Positions 25,668-35,535 of a stretch of 64,000 bases of DNA are shown here, piece after piece. The stretch comes from Duganella guangzhouensis (GTDB lineage: Bacteria; Pseudomonadota; Gammaproteobacteria; Burkholderiales; Burkholderiaceae_D): contig NZ_WKJK01000012.1 of NCBI RefSeq assembly GCF_009674535.1, positions 62,001 to 126,000 of the forward strand. The letters run 5' to 3'. Made by a program: the position numbers and the translations under genes. Below the pieces are notes generated by a model. That model was not told the DNA's origin. It saw only the letters and a list, made by a program, of their open reading frames with translations, and made no database searches. Every line of letters begins with the position of its first letter. Position 1 is the first letter of the stretch.

Positions 25668-25958
25668 CTAGCGCTGCACCTCGACGCCGCGCCAGAAGGC
25701 CACGTGGTCCTTGATCTGGCTGGCCTTTTCCGACGGCTCCGGGTAGTACCAGGCGGCGTTTTCGTTGAGCTTGCCGTTGACGTTCAGCGTGTAATAGCTG
25801 GCCAATCCTTTCCACGGGCAGCGCGAAGTGTGGCTGCTGGGCTGCAAATATTCGCGCTTCACGCTGGAGGGCGGGAAGTAGACATTGTTTTCGACGATTT
25901 CCACTTCATCGTCGCGCGCCTCGGCAATCACGGCGCCATTCCAGCTGGCGATAGGCAT
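25668..25958 (-). CDS. DUF427 domain protein
   Basis: A 96-residue protein of the DUF427 family. It shows the typical W-N-G-A start, ENNVYFPPSSVKREYL, the HTSRCPWKGLASYY motif and the closing AWYYPEP...IKDHVAFW. The fold is a small beta-rich barrel, of unknown function. Its stop is directly next to the YdjM-like gene, and it lies 13 bp after the diguanylate cyclase gene, suggesting one transcription unit of three genes. Confidence 0.9.
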   Translation of the reverse strand: MPIASWNGAVIAEARDDEVEIVENNVYFPPSSVKREYLQPSSHTSRCPWKGLASYYTLNVNGKLNENAAWYYPEPSEKASQIKDHVAFWRGVEVQR

Positions 25959-25971
25959 GGCAGTTCTCCTT

Positions 25972-27018
25972 TTAGTCGGACCCGCACGCGACGCGGTTGC
26001 GACCGCCGTGCTTGGCGCGGTACAGCGCGGCGTCGGCTTGTTTCAGCAAGCTTTCCACATCATCGATTTCGATATGATTGAACGCGCCCACACCCAGGCT
26101 GGCCGTGATCCGCAACGGCCGCGTGCCGGCGTAGTGAACCTGCGCCTCGATCTTGGCGCGCAGCGATTCGGCAAACTTGCAAGCACCCTCCACCGGCGTC
26201 GACGGCAGCAGCACGCACAGCTCCTCGCCGCCGTAGCGGCCGGCGACGTCGATCACGCGCACATTCTCGCGCAGCAGCCGGCCCAGATTGGCCAGCACCT
26301 GGTCGCCCACCGCATGGCCGTATTCATCGTTGATTTTCTTAAAGTGATCGAGATCGATCATCACCGCCGACAGCGGCGAGCGGAAGCGGCGCGCGCGCGC
26401 CACTTCAAACTTCAGCCGATGCAGCAGCGAGCGGCGGTTATGCAAGCCGGTCAGCTCGTCGGTGGTGGCCAGCAGCTCCAGCTCATGCACCGTGGCTTCC
26501 AGCGTTTTCTCGTTGGCGCGCAGTTCGATCAGTGCCATCACCTGCCGCGCCAGCTTGACCAGCATGACGCGCTTGTCGTCGCTGAGGCGGCCCGGCTTGG
26601 TGTCCAGCACCGACAGCGTGCCGATGGCAAAGCCGTCCGACGAGGTCAGCGCCACGCTGCTGTACATGCGCATGTGCGGCGCATTGACCGTCAGCCGCAT
26701 ATGCGCAGTGCGCGGGTCCAGCGTCAGGTCGGGGATTTCGGTGGCGGCTTCGCTCAGCACCACCAGCGAGCAGTAGCTCTCGCCGCGCGGCAGTTCGCCG
26801 ATGTGCATGCCGGCGCACGATTTGACCCACACCCGGTCGGCATCGACCAGCGAGATATAGGCATACGGTACTTCGCAGATTTTGGCCGCCAGCTCAGTGA
26901 GGAAGCTGAAATCTTCGCAGGCCGGCGTGTCGAGGATGTGATAGCGGTGCAGTGCGGCCAGCCGGAAATGGTCGGCCTGCGATGGAGCGGTTATCTGTAC
27001 TTGTTCTTCGGCCAGCAT
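25972..27018 (-). CDS. GAF-GGDEF diguanylate cyclase
   Basis: A 348-residue cytoplasmic c-di-GMP synthase. An N-terminal GAF domain spans residues 15-165 (AALHRYHILDTPACEDFSFL; GIGTLSVLD-like core), followed by a short coiled linker and a GGDEF domain at about 185-345. The active site is RYGGEELCVLLP, a functional variant, and the conserved SLGVG and RAKHGGRN motifs are intact. No RxxD inhibitory site sits five residues upstream of GGEEL. The ATG at 27018 is preferred, with AGGGAGG just upstream; the frame also extends to a TTG. It heads a probable operon with DUF427 and YdjM-like genes. Confidence 0.92.
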   Translation of the reverse strand: MLAEEQVQITAPSQADHFRLAALHRYHILDTPACEDFSFLTELAAKICEVPYAYISLVDADRVWVKSCAGMHIGELPRGESYCSLVVLSEAATEIPDLTLDPRTAHMRLTVNAPHMRMYSSVALTSSDGFAIGTLSVLDTKPGRLSDDKRVMLVKLARQVMALIELRANEKTLEATVHELELLATTDELTGLHNRRSLLHRLKFEVARARRFRSPLSAVMIDLDHFKKINDEYGHAVGDQVLANLGRLLRENVRVIDVAGRYGGEELCVLLPSTPVEGACKFAESLRAKIEAQVHYAGTRPLRITASLGVGAFNHIEIDDVESLLKQADAALYRAKHGGRNRVACGSD

Positions 27019-27114
27019 GGGCCTCCCTGATAGTGACAACAGTCTTTTTTACTATCAGAGTTTATCGCAAAACAATGGCGGCGGGAGCGCCCCCTCCCGC
27101 CCGGCCGGGATTAT

Positions 27115-27765
27115 TTATGCCGGTTTGGCCATAATCTCGCGCAGCGCCTGTTCAAACACCGCCGCTGGCTGGCCGCCGGAGATCAGGTGACGCTCGTTGA
27201 TGATCACCGCCGGCACCGAGTTGATGCCGTGACGATGGAAGAACTGCTCGGCCTCGCGCACCTCGGCGCCATATTCGCCGGAATGCAGCACCTGGGTCGC
27301 GCGTTCCTTGTCCAGGCCCACTTCGCCGGCCAGGTAGATCAGCACCTCGTGCGCGCTCGGGTCCAGACCCTGCGTGAAATAAGCCTTGAACAGTGCCTGC
27401 TTCAGCGCCGTCTGCTTGCCTTCCAGCCCGGCCCAATGCAGCAGGCGATGCGCGTCGAAGGTGTTGTAGATGCGGCTGCGCTTGCCCATGGCGAAGTCAA
27501 AGCCGACTTCGGCGCCGCGCGCGCGTATCATTTCGCGCGCCTGTTCCTGCTGCTCCGGCGTCGAACCATATTTCTCGGTCAAATGCTCGCCGATGTCCTG
27601 GCCTTCCGGCGGCATATTGGCGTTCAGTTCGAACGGCTGGAAATGCAGCTCGACGTCGGCCGCGTCGCCGATCGCCTCCAGCGCCTTGTTCAGCGAGCCA
27701 AGGCCGATCGCGCACCAAGGGCACGATACGTCGGACACAAAATCAATTTTCAGAGGGGTAGCCAT
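27115..27765 (-). CDS. FrnE-like DsbA-family oxidoreductase
   Basis: A 216-residue thioredoxin-fold protein without a signal peptide, so cytoplasmic. The active site is CPWC in VSDVSCPWCAIGLGSL (residues 10-25), and the cis-proline loop is GINSVPAVIINERHLISGGQ. Related to FrnE of Deinococcus and polyketide-associated isomerases. Its start overlaps the last base of plsY, so the two are cotranscribed. Confidence 0.9.
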   Translation of the reverse strand: MATPLKIDFVSDVSCPWCAIGLGSLNKALEAIGDAADVELHFQPFELNANMPPEGQDIGEHLTEKYGSTPEQQEQAREMIRARGAEVGFDFAMGKRSRIYNTFDAHRLLHWAGLEGKQTALKQALFKAYFTQGLDPSAHEVLIYLAGEVGLDKERATQVLHSGEYGAEVREAEQFFHRHGINSVPAVIINERHLISGGQPAAVFEQALREIMAKPA

Positions 27766-28379
27766 TATTTCTTGCCTTTCGCTTTACCGCCGATGCGGCT
27801 CTCCTTACCTGCGATCAGGTTGGAGATATTTTTGCTGTGACGGAATACCAACAGCACGCTCATGAGGAACACGGCGGCCAGCTGCGGCTCCACGCCAAAC
27901 AATAAACCATAATAGAACGGCGCGAACACCGCCGCCACCAACGCCGCCAGCGACGAGTAACGGAAGGCGAACGCGACCACGAGCCAGGTCACCAAGGTGG
28001 CGACGCCCAGCCAAGGATTCAAGCCCAGCAGCACGCCAGCCGCGGTGGCCACGCCCTTGCCACCGACAAAGCGGAAGAACACCGGCCACAGGTGGCCGAG
28101 GAAGACCGCGATCGCCACCAGCGCAATGGTCGTATCACCAATATTGAGCCGATCCTGGAAATAGATCGCCAGCCACACCGCCAGCCAGCCCTTGGCGGCG
28201 TCGCCGATCAGGGTGGCGATGGCGGCTGCTTTATTTCCACTGCGCAACACATTGGTGGCGCCGGGGTTGCCCGAACCATAGGTGCGCGGGTCGGCCAGGC
28301 CGAACAGCTTGCTGCTGACAACGGCAAACGAGATCGAGCCGATCAGATAGGCGGCCACGGTCATCCAAACAGTATTCAT
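27765..28379 (-). CDS. plsY: Acyl-phosphate:glycerol-3-phosphate acyltransferase PlsY
   Basis: A 204-residue inner-membrane enzyme that makes lysophosphatidic acid from acyl-phosphate and glycerol-3-phosphate, the first step of phospholipid synthesis. The three family motifs are present: [11 protein letters not shown] (residues 37-47), the KGW loop after IGDAAKG, and [17 protein letters not shown]. Five hydrophobic helices are visible. It is translationally linked to the downstream FrnE-like gene. Confidence 0.95.
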   Translation of the reverse strand: MNTVWMTVAAYLIGSISFAVVSSKLFGLADPRTYGSGNPGATNVLRSGNKAAAIATLIGDAAKGWLAVWLAIYFQDRLNIGDTTIALVAIAVFLGHLWPVFFRFVGGKGVATAAGVLLGLNPWLGVATLVTWLVVAFAFRYSSLAALVAAVFAPFYYGLLFGVEPQLAAVFLMSVLLVFRHSKNISNLIAGKESRIGGKAKGKK

Positions 28380-28433
28380 CTTTTCCTCAAATTATTGTTA
28401 TCGCCACACTGGGCAGCCAACGAATATACAACC

Positions 28434-28925
28434 TTACTCGGCCAGCGCGCAATGCACCGGCTTGGCGTTCAGCAGCGCGGTCAGCACCTGCGGCGCGATG
28501 CCGACCAGATAACCGCGTCTACCGCCATTGATATAAATCGTTTCCAGCGCAAGAATGCTATCCTCTACATACACCGGCATTGCTTTCTTGGTGCCGAACG
28601 GCGAGGTACCGCCGATCATGTAGCCGCTGTGGCGCGACGCCACCTCCGGCTTGCACGGTTCGACGGACTTGCAGCCGATGTTGCGCGCCAGGTTCTTGGT
28701 CGAGACCTTGCAATCGCCGTGCATCAGCACAATTAAAGGTTTAGCGGCTTCGTCCTGCATCACCAGGGTCTTGACCACGTGATGCTCGTCGACGCCGAGC
28801 TCGCGCGAAGACACACCGGTGCCGCCGTGCTCCTCGTAGTCATAGGGGTGCTCGGAAAACGCCACCTTGTGCTTGCGCAGCATTTGAGTAGCCGGGGTTT
28901 CGGAGATATGCTCTTTTTTAGCCAT
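28434..28925 (-). CDS. ybaK: Cys-tRNA(Pro)/Cys-tRNA(Cys) deacylase YbaK
   Basis: A 163-residue editing enzyme that hydrolyses mischarged Cys-tRNA(Pro). It shows the YbaK domain landmarks: TGVSSRELGVDEHHVVKTLVM, a KVSTKNLARNIG lysine helix and the GGTSPFGTKKAMPV glycine loop. Length equals the usual 155-165. It is divergent from the endonuclease-family gene, with start codons 23 bp apart, so promoters must overlap the coding ends. Confidence 0.93.
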   Translation of the reverse strand: MAKKEHISETPATQMLRKHKVAFSEHPYDYEEHGGTGVSSRELGVDEHHVVKTLVMQDEAAKPLIVLMHGDCKVSTKNLARNIGCKSVEPCKPEVASRHSGYMIGGTSPFGTKKAMPVYVEDSILALETIYINGGRRGYLVGIAPQVLTALLNAKPVHCALAE

Positions 28926-28948
28926 GGTTCGATCGGGAGTTGTCCATT

Positions 28949-29929
28949 ATGCAGCAGGAAATTCGCTTTGCCACTTTCAATGTTTGCAATCTTTCCCAGC
29001 CTGGGGCGAAATTGTACGACAATCTGGCCCCGCTGACCGAGGCCGAGTACAAAGCGAAAGTCGCCTGGACGGCGCAACAGCTGGATCAACTGGACGCCGA
29101 CGTCATCGGCCTGCAGGAAATCTTCTCGCTGGCAGCGCTGCGCGACGTGCTGGCCCACAGCACCCGCTACCGCGACGCGACCCTGGCCGGCTTTGAGCCG
29201 CCGCCCGATCCCGCCACCGGCCTGCCGCGCGTGACGCCGGAACTGGCACTGATCTCGCGCCTGCCGCTGGCGGCGCCGGCCCAGGCCTACATCATGTTCC
29301 CCGAAGGCGTGGCGCTGCCCGACGGCAGCCGTGACGCCGACCGTTTCGCGCGCGCGCCGCTGCACGCGCAAGTGGTGCTGCCGGACGAACGGATTGTGGA
29401 CGTGATCGTGGTCCACCTCAAATCCAAGCGGCCCGACTACCGCAACGGCGACAGCGGCGACGACCCGATGCTGCACGCCCAGGCCAATCTGCGTTCGCTG
29501 ATCCGGCGCGGCACTGAGGCGGTGGCGCTGCGCGCCCTGCTCAGCGCGATGGACCAGCAACAGCGCCGCCCGCGCATCGTGCTGGGCGATTTCAACGACA
29601 CGGTGGACGCCGTCACCACCACCATCGTCATGGGCGCCGGCACCAACTGCGAGCCGGGCGAGGAGCTGCATGGCCAGTTGTTCGACTGCCGCCAGATCCA
29701 GCTTGGCCGCGACACGCCACGCGACGGCGGCTACACTATCAGCCACGACGGCCGCTATGCCACCATCGACCATGTGCTGGTATCGGAGGAATTCCATCGC
29801 GGCTCGCGCCACGCGGTTGGCGAAGTGCTGGATGTAAGCTACTTGAACCAGCACCTGCGGGAAGCGCGGCCGGAAGCGTCGGACCACGGCCAGGTATTGG
29901 TGCGGCTGCGCTTGTACGACCACCACTAA
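28949..29929 (+). CDS. Endonuclease/exonuclease/phosphatase family protein
   Basis: A 326-residue protein of the EEP (DNase I-like) superfamily, no signal peptide. The catalytic pattern is visible: FATFNVCNLS at the start, DVIGLQEIF (metal-binding Glu), VVHLKSKRPD, the core IVLGDFNDT (residues 209-217), and the terminal EASDHGQVLV His-Asp motif. The substrate could be nucleic acid, phospholipid or sugar phosphate. The ATG at 28949 follows GGGAG by nine bases and was preferred to an upstream TTG. Confidence 0.88.
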   Translation: MQQEIRFATFNVCNLSQPGAKLYDNLAPLTEAEYKAKVAWTAQQLDQLDADVIGLQEIFSLAALRDVLAHSTRYRDATLAGFEPPPDPATGLPRVTPELALISRLPLAAPAQAYIMFPEGVALPDGSRDADRFARAPLHAQVVLPDERIVDVIVVHLKSKRPDYRNGDSGDDPMLHAQANLRSLIRRGTEAVALRALLSAMDQQQRRPRIVLGDFNDTVDAVTTTIVMGAGTNCEPGEELHGQLFDCRQIQLGRDTPRDGGYTISHDGRYATIDHVLVSEEFHRGSRHAVGEVLDVSYLNQHLREARPEASDHGQVLVRLRLYDHH

Positions 29930-30061
29930 ACCGCGCACCTCATCCGGCGTTTCTGCATTTCAGGCGTGCTTTTGCACCGCTCATCGCATTCTTCTGGCCC
30001 GTGTCCTTGGAAATTCCTACAGTGACACCATGCGCAATCCCCTTCAGGCTAGAAGAACGAT

Positions 30062-31294
30062 ATGAAAATGGAAACCCTGCCCCCACACACCCAATTCACC
30101 CAGCCCACTCTGCCCACCGTCCGCCCCCGGCGCTGGCGCAAACCGGCCATCGCGCTGGTGGTGATCGCCCTGGCCGGCGGCGGCTGGACCGTGCTGCGCG
30201 CCAAGCAGGCGCCGGCGGCGGCGCCCGCCCCTGCCACCGCAGCAGCCAAGGACAAGAAAGAAGTCTTTGAATTATCGACCGGCGACATCGCCGCCGTCGA
30301 CGCCCGTTCACTGGCGGTCAGCTTGCCCTTATCCGGCTCGCTGGCGCCACTGAGTTCCGCCACCATCAAGTCCAAGGTCTCGGGCGTGGTGGAGGCCACT
30401 ACGCTGCAGGAAGGCATGGCGGTCAGCGCCGGCCAGGTGCTGGCCCGCATCGACCAGGCCGACCTGCGCGCGCGTCTGCAGCAGCAACAGGCGGCACTGG
30501 ATGAAGCCCAGGCCAAACTGGCGCTGGCCACCAAAAACGAAACCAACAGCCAGGCGCTGCTGAAGCAGAAATACATCTCGCAGAACGCTTACGATTCAAC
30601 CCAGAATTCGGTCGACCTGGCGCGCGCCTCGGTCAAATCGGCCTCGGCCATGGTGGAACTGGCGCGCATCGCGTTGAACGACGGCGTGATCAAGGCGCCG
30701 ATCTCCGGCGTCATCAGCAAACGCCACGTCCAGGCCGGCGAAAAGCTGGCGCTGGACATGCCGGTGTACAGCATCGTCAACCTGTCCGAACTGATCCTGG
30801 AAGCGCAGGTGCCGGCGTCCGAGATCCCACGCGTCAAAGTCGGCCAGGACGTCAAATTCCGCGTCGACGGCTTTGCCCAGCGCGATTTCCACGGCCAGGT
30901 GGCGCGCATCAATCCGTCCACCGAAGCGGGTTCGCGCGCCATGCTGGTCTACATCGCCGTCAAGAACGACGACAGCGCGCTGCGCGCCGGCATGTTCGCC
31001 AAGGGCAGCATCGTCACCGAGCGTTCGGCGGTGGCGCCTATCGTGCCGCTGGCCGCGCTGCGCAACGACAAGCAGGGCCGCCAGATCGTCTACAAGGTCG
31101 ATCAGGGCAAGCTGATCGCGCAGCCGGTCACGCTGGGCCTGCGCAACGATGACGAAGGCTATGCCGAAGTGGTGGACGGCCTGAGCGCCGGCGCCAACGT
31201 CATCGTCTCGCGCCTGGACAGCCTGAAGCCCGGCGCCGCCGTCAAGCTGCCGCCAGCGGCGCAAGCGCAAGCGGTTGAACCGGCGAAGGGCTGA
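30062..31294 (+). CDS. RND efflux periplasmic adaptor (membrane fusion protein)
   Basis: A 410-residue adaptor subunit of an RND tripartite pump. It has an N-terminal membrane anchor (PAIALVVIALAGGGWTVL, residues 29-46), a lipoyl/barrel domain (VSGVVEATTLQEGMAVSAGQVLARID), a long coiled-coil hairpin around residues 130-200, and the beta-barrel and membrane-proximal segments. The start at 30062 follows AGAAG. It lies 2 bp before the inner-membrane pump gene and is cotranscribed with it. No adjoining regulator gene was seen. Confidence 0.93.
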   Translation: MKMETLPPHTQFTQPTLPTVRPRRWRKPAIALVVIALAGGGWTVLRAKQAPAAAPAPATAAAKDKKEVFELSTGDIAAVDARSLAVSLPLSGSLAPLSSATIKSKVSGVVEATTLQEGMAVSAGQVLARIDQADLRARLQQQQAALDEAQAKLALATKNETNSQALLKQKYISQNAYDSTQNSVDLARASVKSASAMVELARIALNDGVIKAPISGVISKRHVQAGEKLALDMPVYSIVNLSELILEAQVPASEIPRVKVGQDVKFRVDGFAQRDFHGQVARINPSTEAGSRAMLVYIAVKNDDSALRAGMFAKGSIVTERSAVAPIVPLAALRNDKQGRQIVYKVDQGKLIAQPVTLGLRNDDEGYAEVVDGLSAGANVIVSRLDSLKPGAAVKLPPAAQAQAVEPAKG

Positions 31295-31296
31295 TC

Positions 31297-34200
31297 ATGT
31301 GGATCACTAAAATCAGCATCCGTAATCCGGTGTTTGCCACCATGGTGATGGTGGCGCTGATGGTGCTGGGCCTGTTCTCGTACAAGGGACTCGGCCTGGA
31401 AGCCATGCCCAATGTCGACATCCCCGGCGCCGCCATCGAGGTGGTGTATCCGGGCGCCTCGCCGGAAGCGGTGGAGAACGACATCACCCGCCCGATCGAG
31501 GAAGCGGTCAACACCGTCAGCGGCATCAAGACGCTGCGCGCCAACTCGTGGGAAGGCCGTGCCGGCGTCTACGTGCAGTTCGAGCTGTCCACCAATATGG
31601 ACCGCGCCATGCAGGACATCCGCGACAAGGTGGCACAGGTGCGGCCACGCTTCCCGCGCGAAGCCAAAGACCCGTTCATCGTTCGCTTCGAGGGCGAGAA
31701 CTCGCGTCCGATCGCGCAGATCGGCCTGACCTCGACCGAACACTCGCTGCGCGACCTGTCCACCATGGCCGACCAGATCATCGGCAAGCGCTTCCAGGGC
31801 GTGGCCGGGGTCGGCCAGGTGCGCACCAACGGCATGGCGGCGCGCCAGATCCTGATCAACCTGCGCCCCAACGACATGACCGCGCAAGCGGTCGGCGTGG
31901 ATGAAGTGATCAACGCGATCCAGAACACCAACGCCAACCTGCCGGCCGGCTCGATCAGCTACGGCGCCAGCGAGCGCCTGGTGCGGGTCGAAGGCAAGAT
32001 GAAAGATCCGCGCGACTTCAACAAAATCATCGTCGCCCGCCGCGCCAATGGCCCGGTGTATCTGGACCAGGTAGCCACCGTGGTCGACGGCGCGCAGGAA
32101 GAACTGTCGATCTCGCGCATCAACGGCCAGCGCGCCGTCACGCTGGACATCACCAAGGTGCAGGACGCCAATGTGGTGGAAGTCGGCAGCCGCATCCAGC
32201 AGGTCGCGGCCGAGCTGCAAAAGACGCTGCCGCCCGACATCAAGCTGGAGGTGCTGAACGACGAATCACTGAAGGTGCAAAGCCAGCTCGATAACGTCAA
32301 GGAGACCATCATCGAAGGCGCGCTGCTGACCATGATCATCGTGTTCTTCTTCCTGCATTCGTGGCGCTCCACCATCATCACCGGCCTGACCTTGCCGATC
32401 TCGGTGATGGCCAGCTTCATCGCCATGAAAGCCTTCGGCTTCACACTCAACTTCCTAACGCTGATGGCGCTGTCGCTGTGCATCGGCCTGCTGATCGACG
32501 ACGCCATCGTGGTGCGCGAAAACATCGTGCGCCACCTCGGCATGGGCAAGAACCACCGCAAGGCGGCCGAAGACGGCACCAACGAAATCGGCCTGGCGGT
32601 GATGGCCACCACCTTCGCCATCGTCGCCGTGTTCATCCCGGTCGCCTTCATGGATGGCATCATCGGCCGCTTCTTCCTGCAGTTCGGGATTACCGTCGCG
32701 GTGGCGGTGCTGGTATCGCTGTTCGTCAGCTTCACGCTGGACCCGATGCTGTCGTCGGTGTGGCCGGACCCGGTGGAAGACCGCTTCAAATACGCGCCGT
32801 GGCTGGGCCGCTTCATGCACTGGCTGGAAGGCGGCGTCGAATGGCTGCACGTGGTGTACGGCCGCGTGCTGGCGCTGGCGCTGCGCTGGAAGAAAATGAC
32901 GCTGCTGCTGGCGTTCGCGCTGTTCGCCGGCAGCATCCTGCTGGTGCCGAAAATCGGCGGCGAAATGATGCCGGAGCAGGACAACGGCTGGGTCAACCTG
33001 CTGATGAAAACCCCGGTCGGCTCCAGCCTGGAATACACCGACAACAAAGTACATCAGGTGGAAGAGGCGCTGAAGGCGTTCCCGGAAATCGCCAACGTCA
33101 TCGCCGTGGTCGGCACGCAGGATGGCCGCAACACCGCGCAGATCGACATGAAGCTGCTCGACCGCAAGCTGCATGCGCGCCGCTCGCAGAAGGAAATGGA
33201 AGCGGCGATCCGCGCCCGTCTCAGCCAGATCGCCGGCATCACGCTGACGGTCGGCTTCAAGCCCATCTTCATCGCCATCCTCGGCACCGATGAAGCCAAG
33301 CTGGACGACGTGGCGCACCGCCTGATGGACAAAATGCGCAAAATTAAAGGCATCGCCGATCTGGAATACAGCCAGGAAGGTGCCAATCCATCCACCAACA
33401 TCAAGATCAACAACGAACTGGCCAGCGACCTCGGCCTGACCACGCAGCAAATCGGCGCCGCGCTGCGGCCGTTCGTGGCGGGTGACACCACCTCGCACTT
33501 CCTGGCTGCCGATGGCCAGAACTACGAAGTCAACGTGCAGCTGCCGAAATCCGGCCGGCAGAAAGTGGCCGATCTGGCCGACCTGTCGCTGGCGTCGAGC
33601 AAGCTGGGGCCGGATGGCCGGCCGGTGATGGTGCCGCTGCGCCAGGTGGTGGAATTCGTGCCGGCGTTCAGCCCGCAGGTGCTGAAGCGCCAGGCGCTGC
33701 AACGGCGGGTGGCGGTGTATGCCGGCGTCGAAGGCCGTCCCGGTGGCGACGTCGACAGCGACGTGCGCAAAGCCATGGCCGAAATCGAATTGCCGGCCGG
33801 CGTACGCTTCGACGTGGGCGGCAATGCGCAGGACATGGAGGAATCGATGAACTCGGCGCTGATCGCGCTTGGCATCGCGGTGATCTTCATCTACCTGGTG
33901 CTGGCTTCACAGTTCGGCAGCTTCCTGCAGCCGGTGGCCATCATGATGTCCTTGCCGCTGTCGCTGATCGGCGTGCTGGTGGCGCTGCTGGTGACCGGCA
34001 GCACGCTCAACATCTTCTCCGTGATCGGCTTCATCATGCTGATGGGGTTGGTGACCAAGAACGCCATCCTGCTGGTCGACTTCACCAACCACGCGCAGCA
34101 GGAGGGCCAGAGCCAGCACGAAGCGCTGATGACGGCTGGCCAGGTGCGGCTACGTCCCATCCTGATGACCACGCTGGCGATGGTGTTCGGCATGCTGCCG

Positions 34201-34401
34201 ATGGCGATCGGCATGGGCGACGGTGGCGAAACGCAGGCGCCGATGGGGCGCGCGGTGATCGGCGGCGTGCTGACCTCGACGCTGCTGACGCTGGTGGTGG
34301 TGCCGGTGGCCTACACCTACCTGGACAGCTTCGGCAAACGCTGCGCGCGCTGGTTCAAGCGCAAGCAGCACACCGAACCGCCACTGCGCGAAGCCGCTTA
34401 A
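31297..34401 (+). CDS. RND efflux inner-membrane transporter (HAE1 family)
   Basis: A 1034-residue proton-driven exporter, full length for the AcrB/MdtB/MexF family. It starts MWITKISIRNPVFATMVMVAL, has the two large periplasmic loops, and its TM4 motif LCIGLLIDDAIVVRENIVRHL holds the two aspartates of the proton relay. The later GLVTKNAILLVDF is the matching TM10-11 signature. It resembles MdtB/MdtC-type and other HAE1 pumps more than metal (HME) pumps. No outer-membrane channel gene follows, so it must use one encoded elsewhere. The stop overlaps by 4 bp the convergent small gene. Confidence 0.95.
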   Translation: MWITKISIRNPVFATMVMVALMVLGLFSYKGLGLEAMPNVDIPGAAIEVVYPGASPEAVENDITRPIEEAVNTVSGIKTLRANSWEGRAGVYVQFELSTNMDRAMQDIRDKVAQVRPRFPREAKDPFIVRFEGENSRPIAQIGLTSTEHSLRDLSTMADQIIGKRFQGVAGVGQVRTNGMAARQILINLRPNDMTAQAVGVDEVINAIQNTNANLPAGSISYGASERLVRVEGKMKDPRDFNKIIVARRANGPVYLDQVATVVDGAQEELSISRINGQRAVTLDITKVQDANVVEVGSRIQQVAAELQKTLPPDIKLEVLNDESLKVQSQLDNVKETIIEGALLTMIIVFFFLHSWRSTIITGLTLPISVMASFIAMKAFGFTLNFLTLMALSLCIGLLIDDAIVVRENIVRHLGMGKNHRKAAEDGTNEIGLAVMATTFAIVAVFIPVAFMDGIIGRFFLQFGITVAVAVLVSLFVSFTLDPMLSSVWPDPVEDRFKYAPWLGRFMHWLEGGVEWLHVVYGRVLALALRWKKMTLLLAFALFAGSILLVPKIGGEMMPEQDNGWVNLLMKTPVGSSLEYTDNKVHQVEEALKAFPEIANVIAVVGTQDGRNTAQIDMKLLDRKLHARRSQKEMEAAIRARLSQIAGITLTVGFKPIFIAILGTDEAKLDDVAHRLMDKMRKIKGIADLEYSQEGANPSTNIKINNELASDLGLTTQQIGAALRPFVAGDTTSHFLAADGQNYEVNVQLPKSGRQKVADLADLSLASSKLGPDGRPVMVPLRQVVEFVPAFSPQVLKRQALQRRVAVYAGVEGRPGGDVDSDVRKAMAEIELPAGVRFDVGGNAQDMEESMNSALIALGIAVIFIYLVLASQFGSFLQPVAIMMSLPLSLIGVLVALLVTGSTLNIFSVIGFIMLMGLVTKNAILLVDFTNHAQQEGQSQHEALMTAGQVRLRPILMTTLAMVFGMLPMAIGMGDGGETQAPMGRAVIGGVLTSTLLTLVVVPVAYTYLDSFGKRCARWFKRKQHTEPPLREAA

Positions 34402-34574
34402 TCGTCGTCGGCGGCGAGGCCGGAGGGTTCGCCTTCGGCCTCGTCGGGCTCGCCCTCCTCGGCCAGCCCGGGATTATTCTTCAACTCGGCCTTGCGCCGG
34501 GCTTTCTCTTCCTGCTTACGCTTTTTTTCCAACTCTCGCTGCCGCTTCTCATAGGCGAAGTTCGTCTTGGCCAT
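34398..34574 (-). CDS. Small highly charged conserved-type protein
   Basis: A 58-residue protein starting MAKTNFAYEKRQRELEKKRK, basic and helical in the first 40 residues and very acidic in the last 18 (ending in AADDD). The ATG is preceded by AGAGGTAGCAA, a good ribosome site. Short proteins with this MAKTNFAYEKRQ start are widespread in betaproteobacteria. Function unknown. Its stop overlaps the RND transporter stop by 4 bp. Confidence 0.75.
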   Translation of the reverse strand: MAKTNFAYEKRQRELEKKRKQEEKARRKAELKNNPGLAEEGEPDEAEGEPSGLAADDD

Positions 34575-34629
34575 TTGCTACCTCTTTGAAAGGGTTGCAC
34601 TGCGTAGACTTCATTATGACCCAAGTTTT

Positions 34630-35535
34630 TCACCCACGAGGATGATGTTGCGCATGCAAATGCTTCAAACGCTCGCGCGCGACGTGGGTGTAGATCTGGG
34701 TGGTGGAAATATCGGAATGTCCCAATAATAATTGCACAACACGCAAGTCGGCGCCATGATTCAGCAAATGGGTGGCAAACGCATGGCGCAAGGTGTGCGG
34801 CGACAGCGGCGCGACAATGCCGGCTTTCAGCGCATGCTTTTTGATTAATACCCAGAACATTTGCCGCGTCATGCCGCTGCCGCGCCCGGTGACGAACAGC
34901 GCGTCGTCCTGCTGGCCGTTGAGGATGACGCCGCGCGCCTCTTGCATGTAGCGCTCGATCCACGCCCGCGCCTGCGCGCCAAACGGCACCAGCCGCGTTT
35001 TAGCGCCCTTGCCGGTGACGCGCAGCACGCCATCGTTCAGGCTCAGCTCCAGCAGCTTCAGCTCGACCAGCTCGGACACGCGCAAGCCGCTGGCATACAT
35101 CAGCTCCAGCATGGTGCGGTCGCGCAACCCCAATGGGGTATTGACATCCGGCGCCGCCAGCAAAGCTTCCACCTGGGCCTCGCTCAGCGTGTGCACAAAG
35201 CGCTGCGGCTGCTTGGCCGACACCAGCTTCAGACTGGGATCTTGGTGGATGCGACGCTGCCGCAGCAGCATCTGGTAAAAGCGCTTGATGACCGACAGCC
35301 GCCGGTTGGACGAGGTAGCCTTGGCGCTGTCCGCGTGGCGCGCCGCGATATAGCTTTCGATGACATGGCCGTTCACCGCCAGCAGCCCGCTGACCTCCGG
35401 CCGCTTCTTCTCCAGCCAGGTGGCGAACAACCGCATGTCGCGGCGATAGGCTTCCAGCGTGTTCTTGGACAGCCCGTCCTCCAGCCACAGGCTGTCGCAG
35501 AACTCGTCGATCAGAGCAAGGTTGTCTGCTGCCAT
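34630..35535 (-). CDS. xerD: Site-specific tyrosine recombinase XerD
   Basis: A 301-residue tyrosine recombinase that resolves chromosome dimers at dif with XerC. The N-terminal SAM-like core-binding domain spans residues 5-95. The catalytic set is intact: Arg in LMYASGLRVSELV, Lys in the beta hairpin (GKGAKTRLVPFG), HTLRHAFATH, the GH in LLGHSDISTTQIYTH, and the nucleophile Tyr in that last motif. Length and spacing match XerD rather than a phage integrase. Its start lies inside the last 25 bases of ogt, indicating coupling. Confidence 0.94.
   Translation of the reverse strand: MAADNLALIDEFCDSLWLEDGLSKNTLEAYRRDMRLFATWLEKKRPEVSGLLAVNGHVIESYIAARHADSAKATSSNRRLSVIKRFYQMLLRQRRIHQDPSLKLVSAKQPQRFVHTLSEAQVEALLAAPDVNTPLGLRDRTMLELMYASGLRVSELVELKLLELSLNDGVLRVTGKGAKTRLVPFGAQARAWIERYMQEARGVILNGQQDDALFVTGRGSGMTRQMFWVLIKKHALKAGIVAPLSPHTLRHAFATHLLNHGADLRVVQLLLGHSDISTTQIYTHVARERLKHLHAQHHPRG

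Noticed and set aside
34481-34963. Minus-strand frame overlapping xerD
   Set aside because: It overlaps xerD in another frame and hides the real small gene at 34398-34574, which has a better start and a convincing protein.
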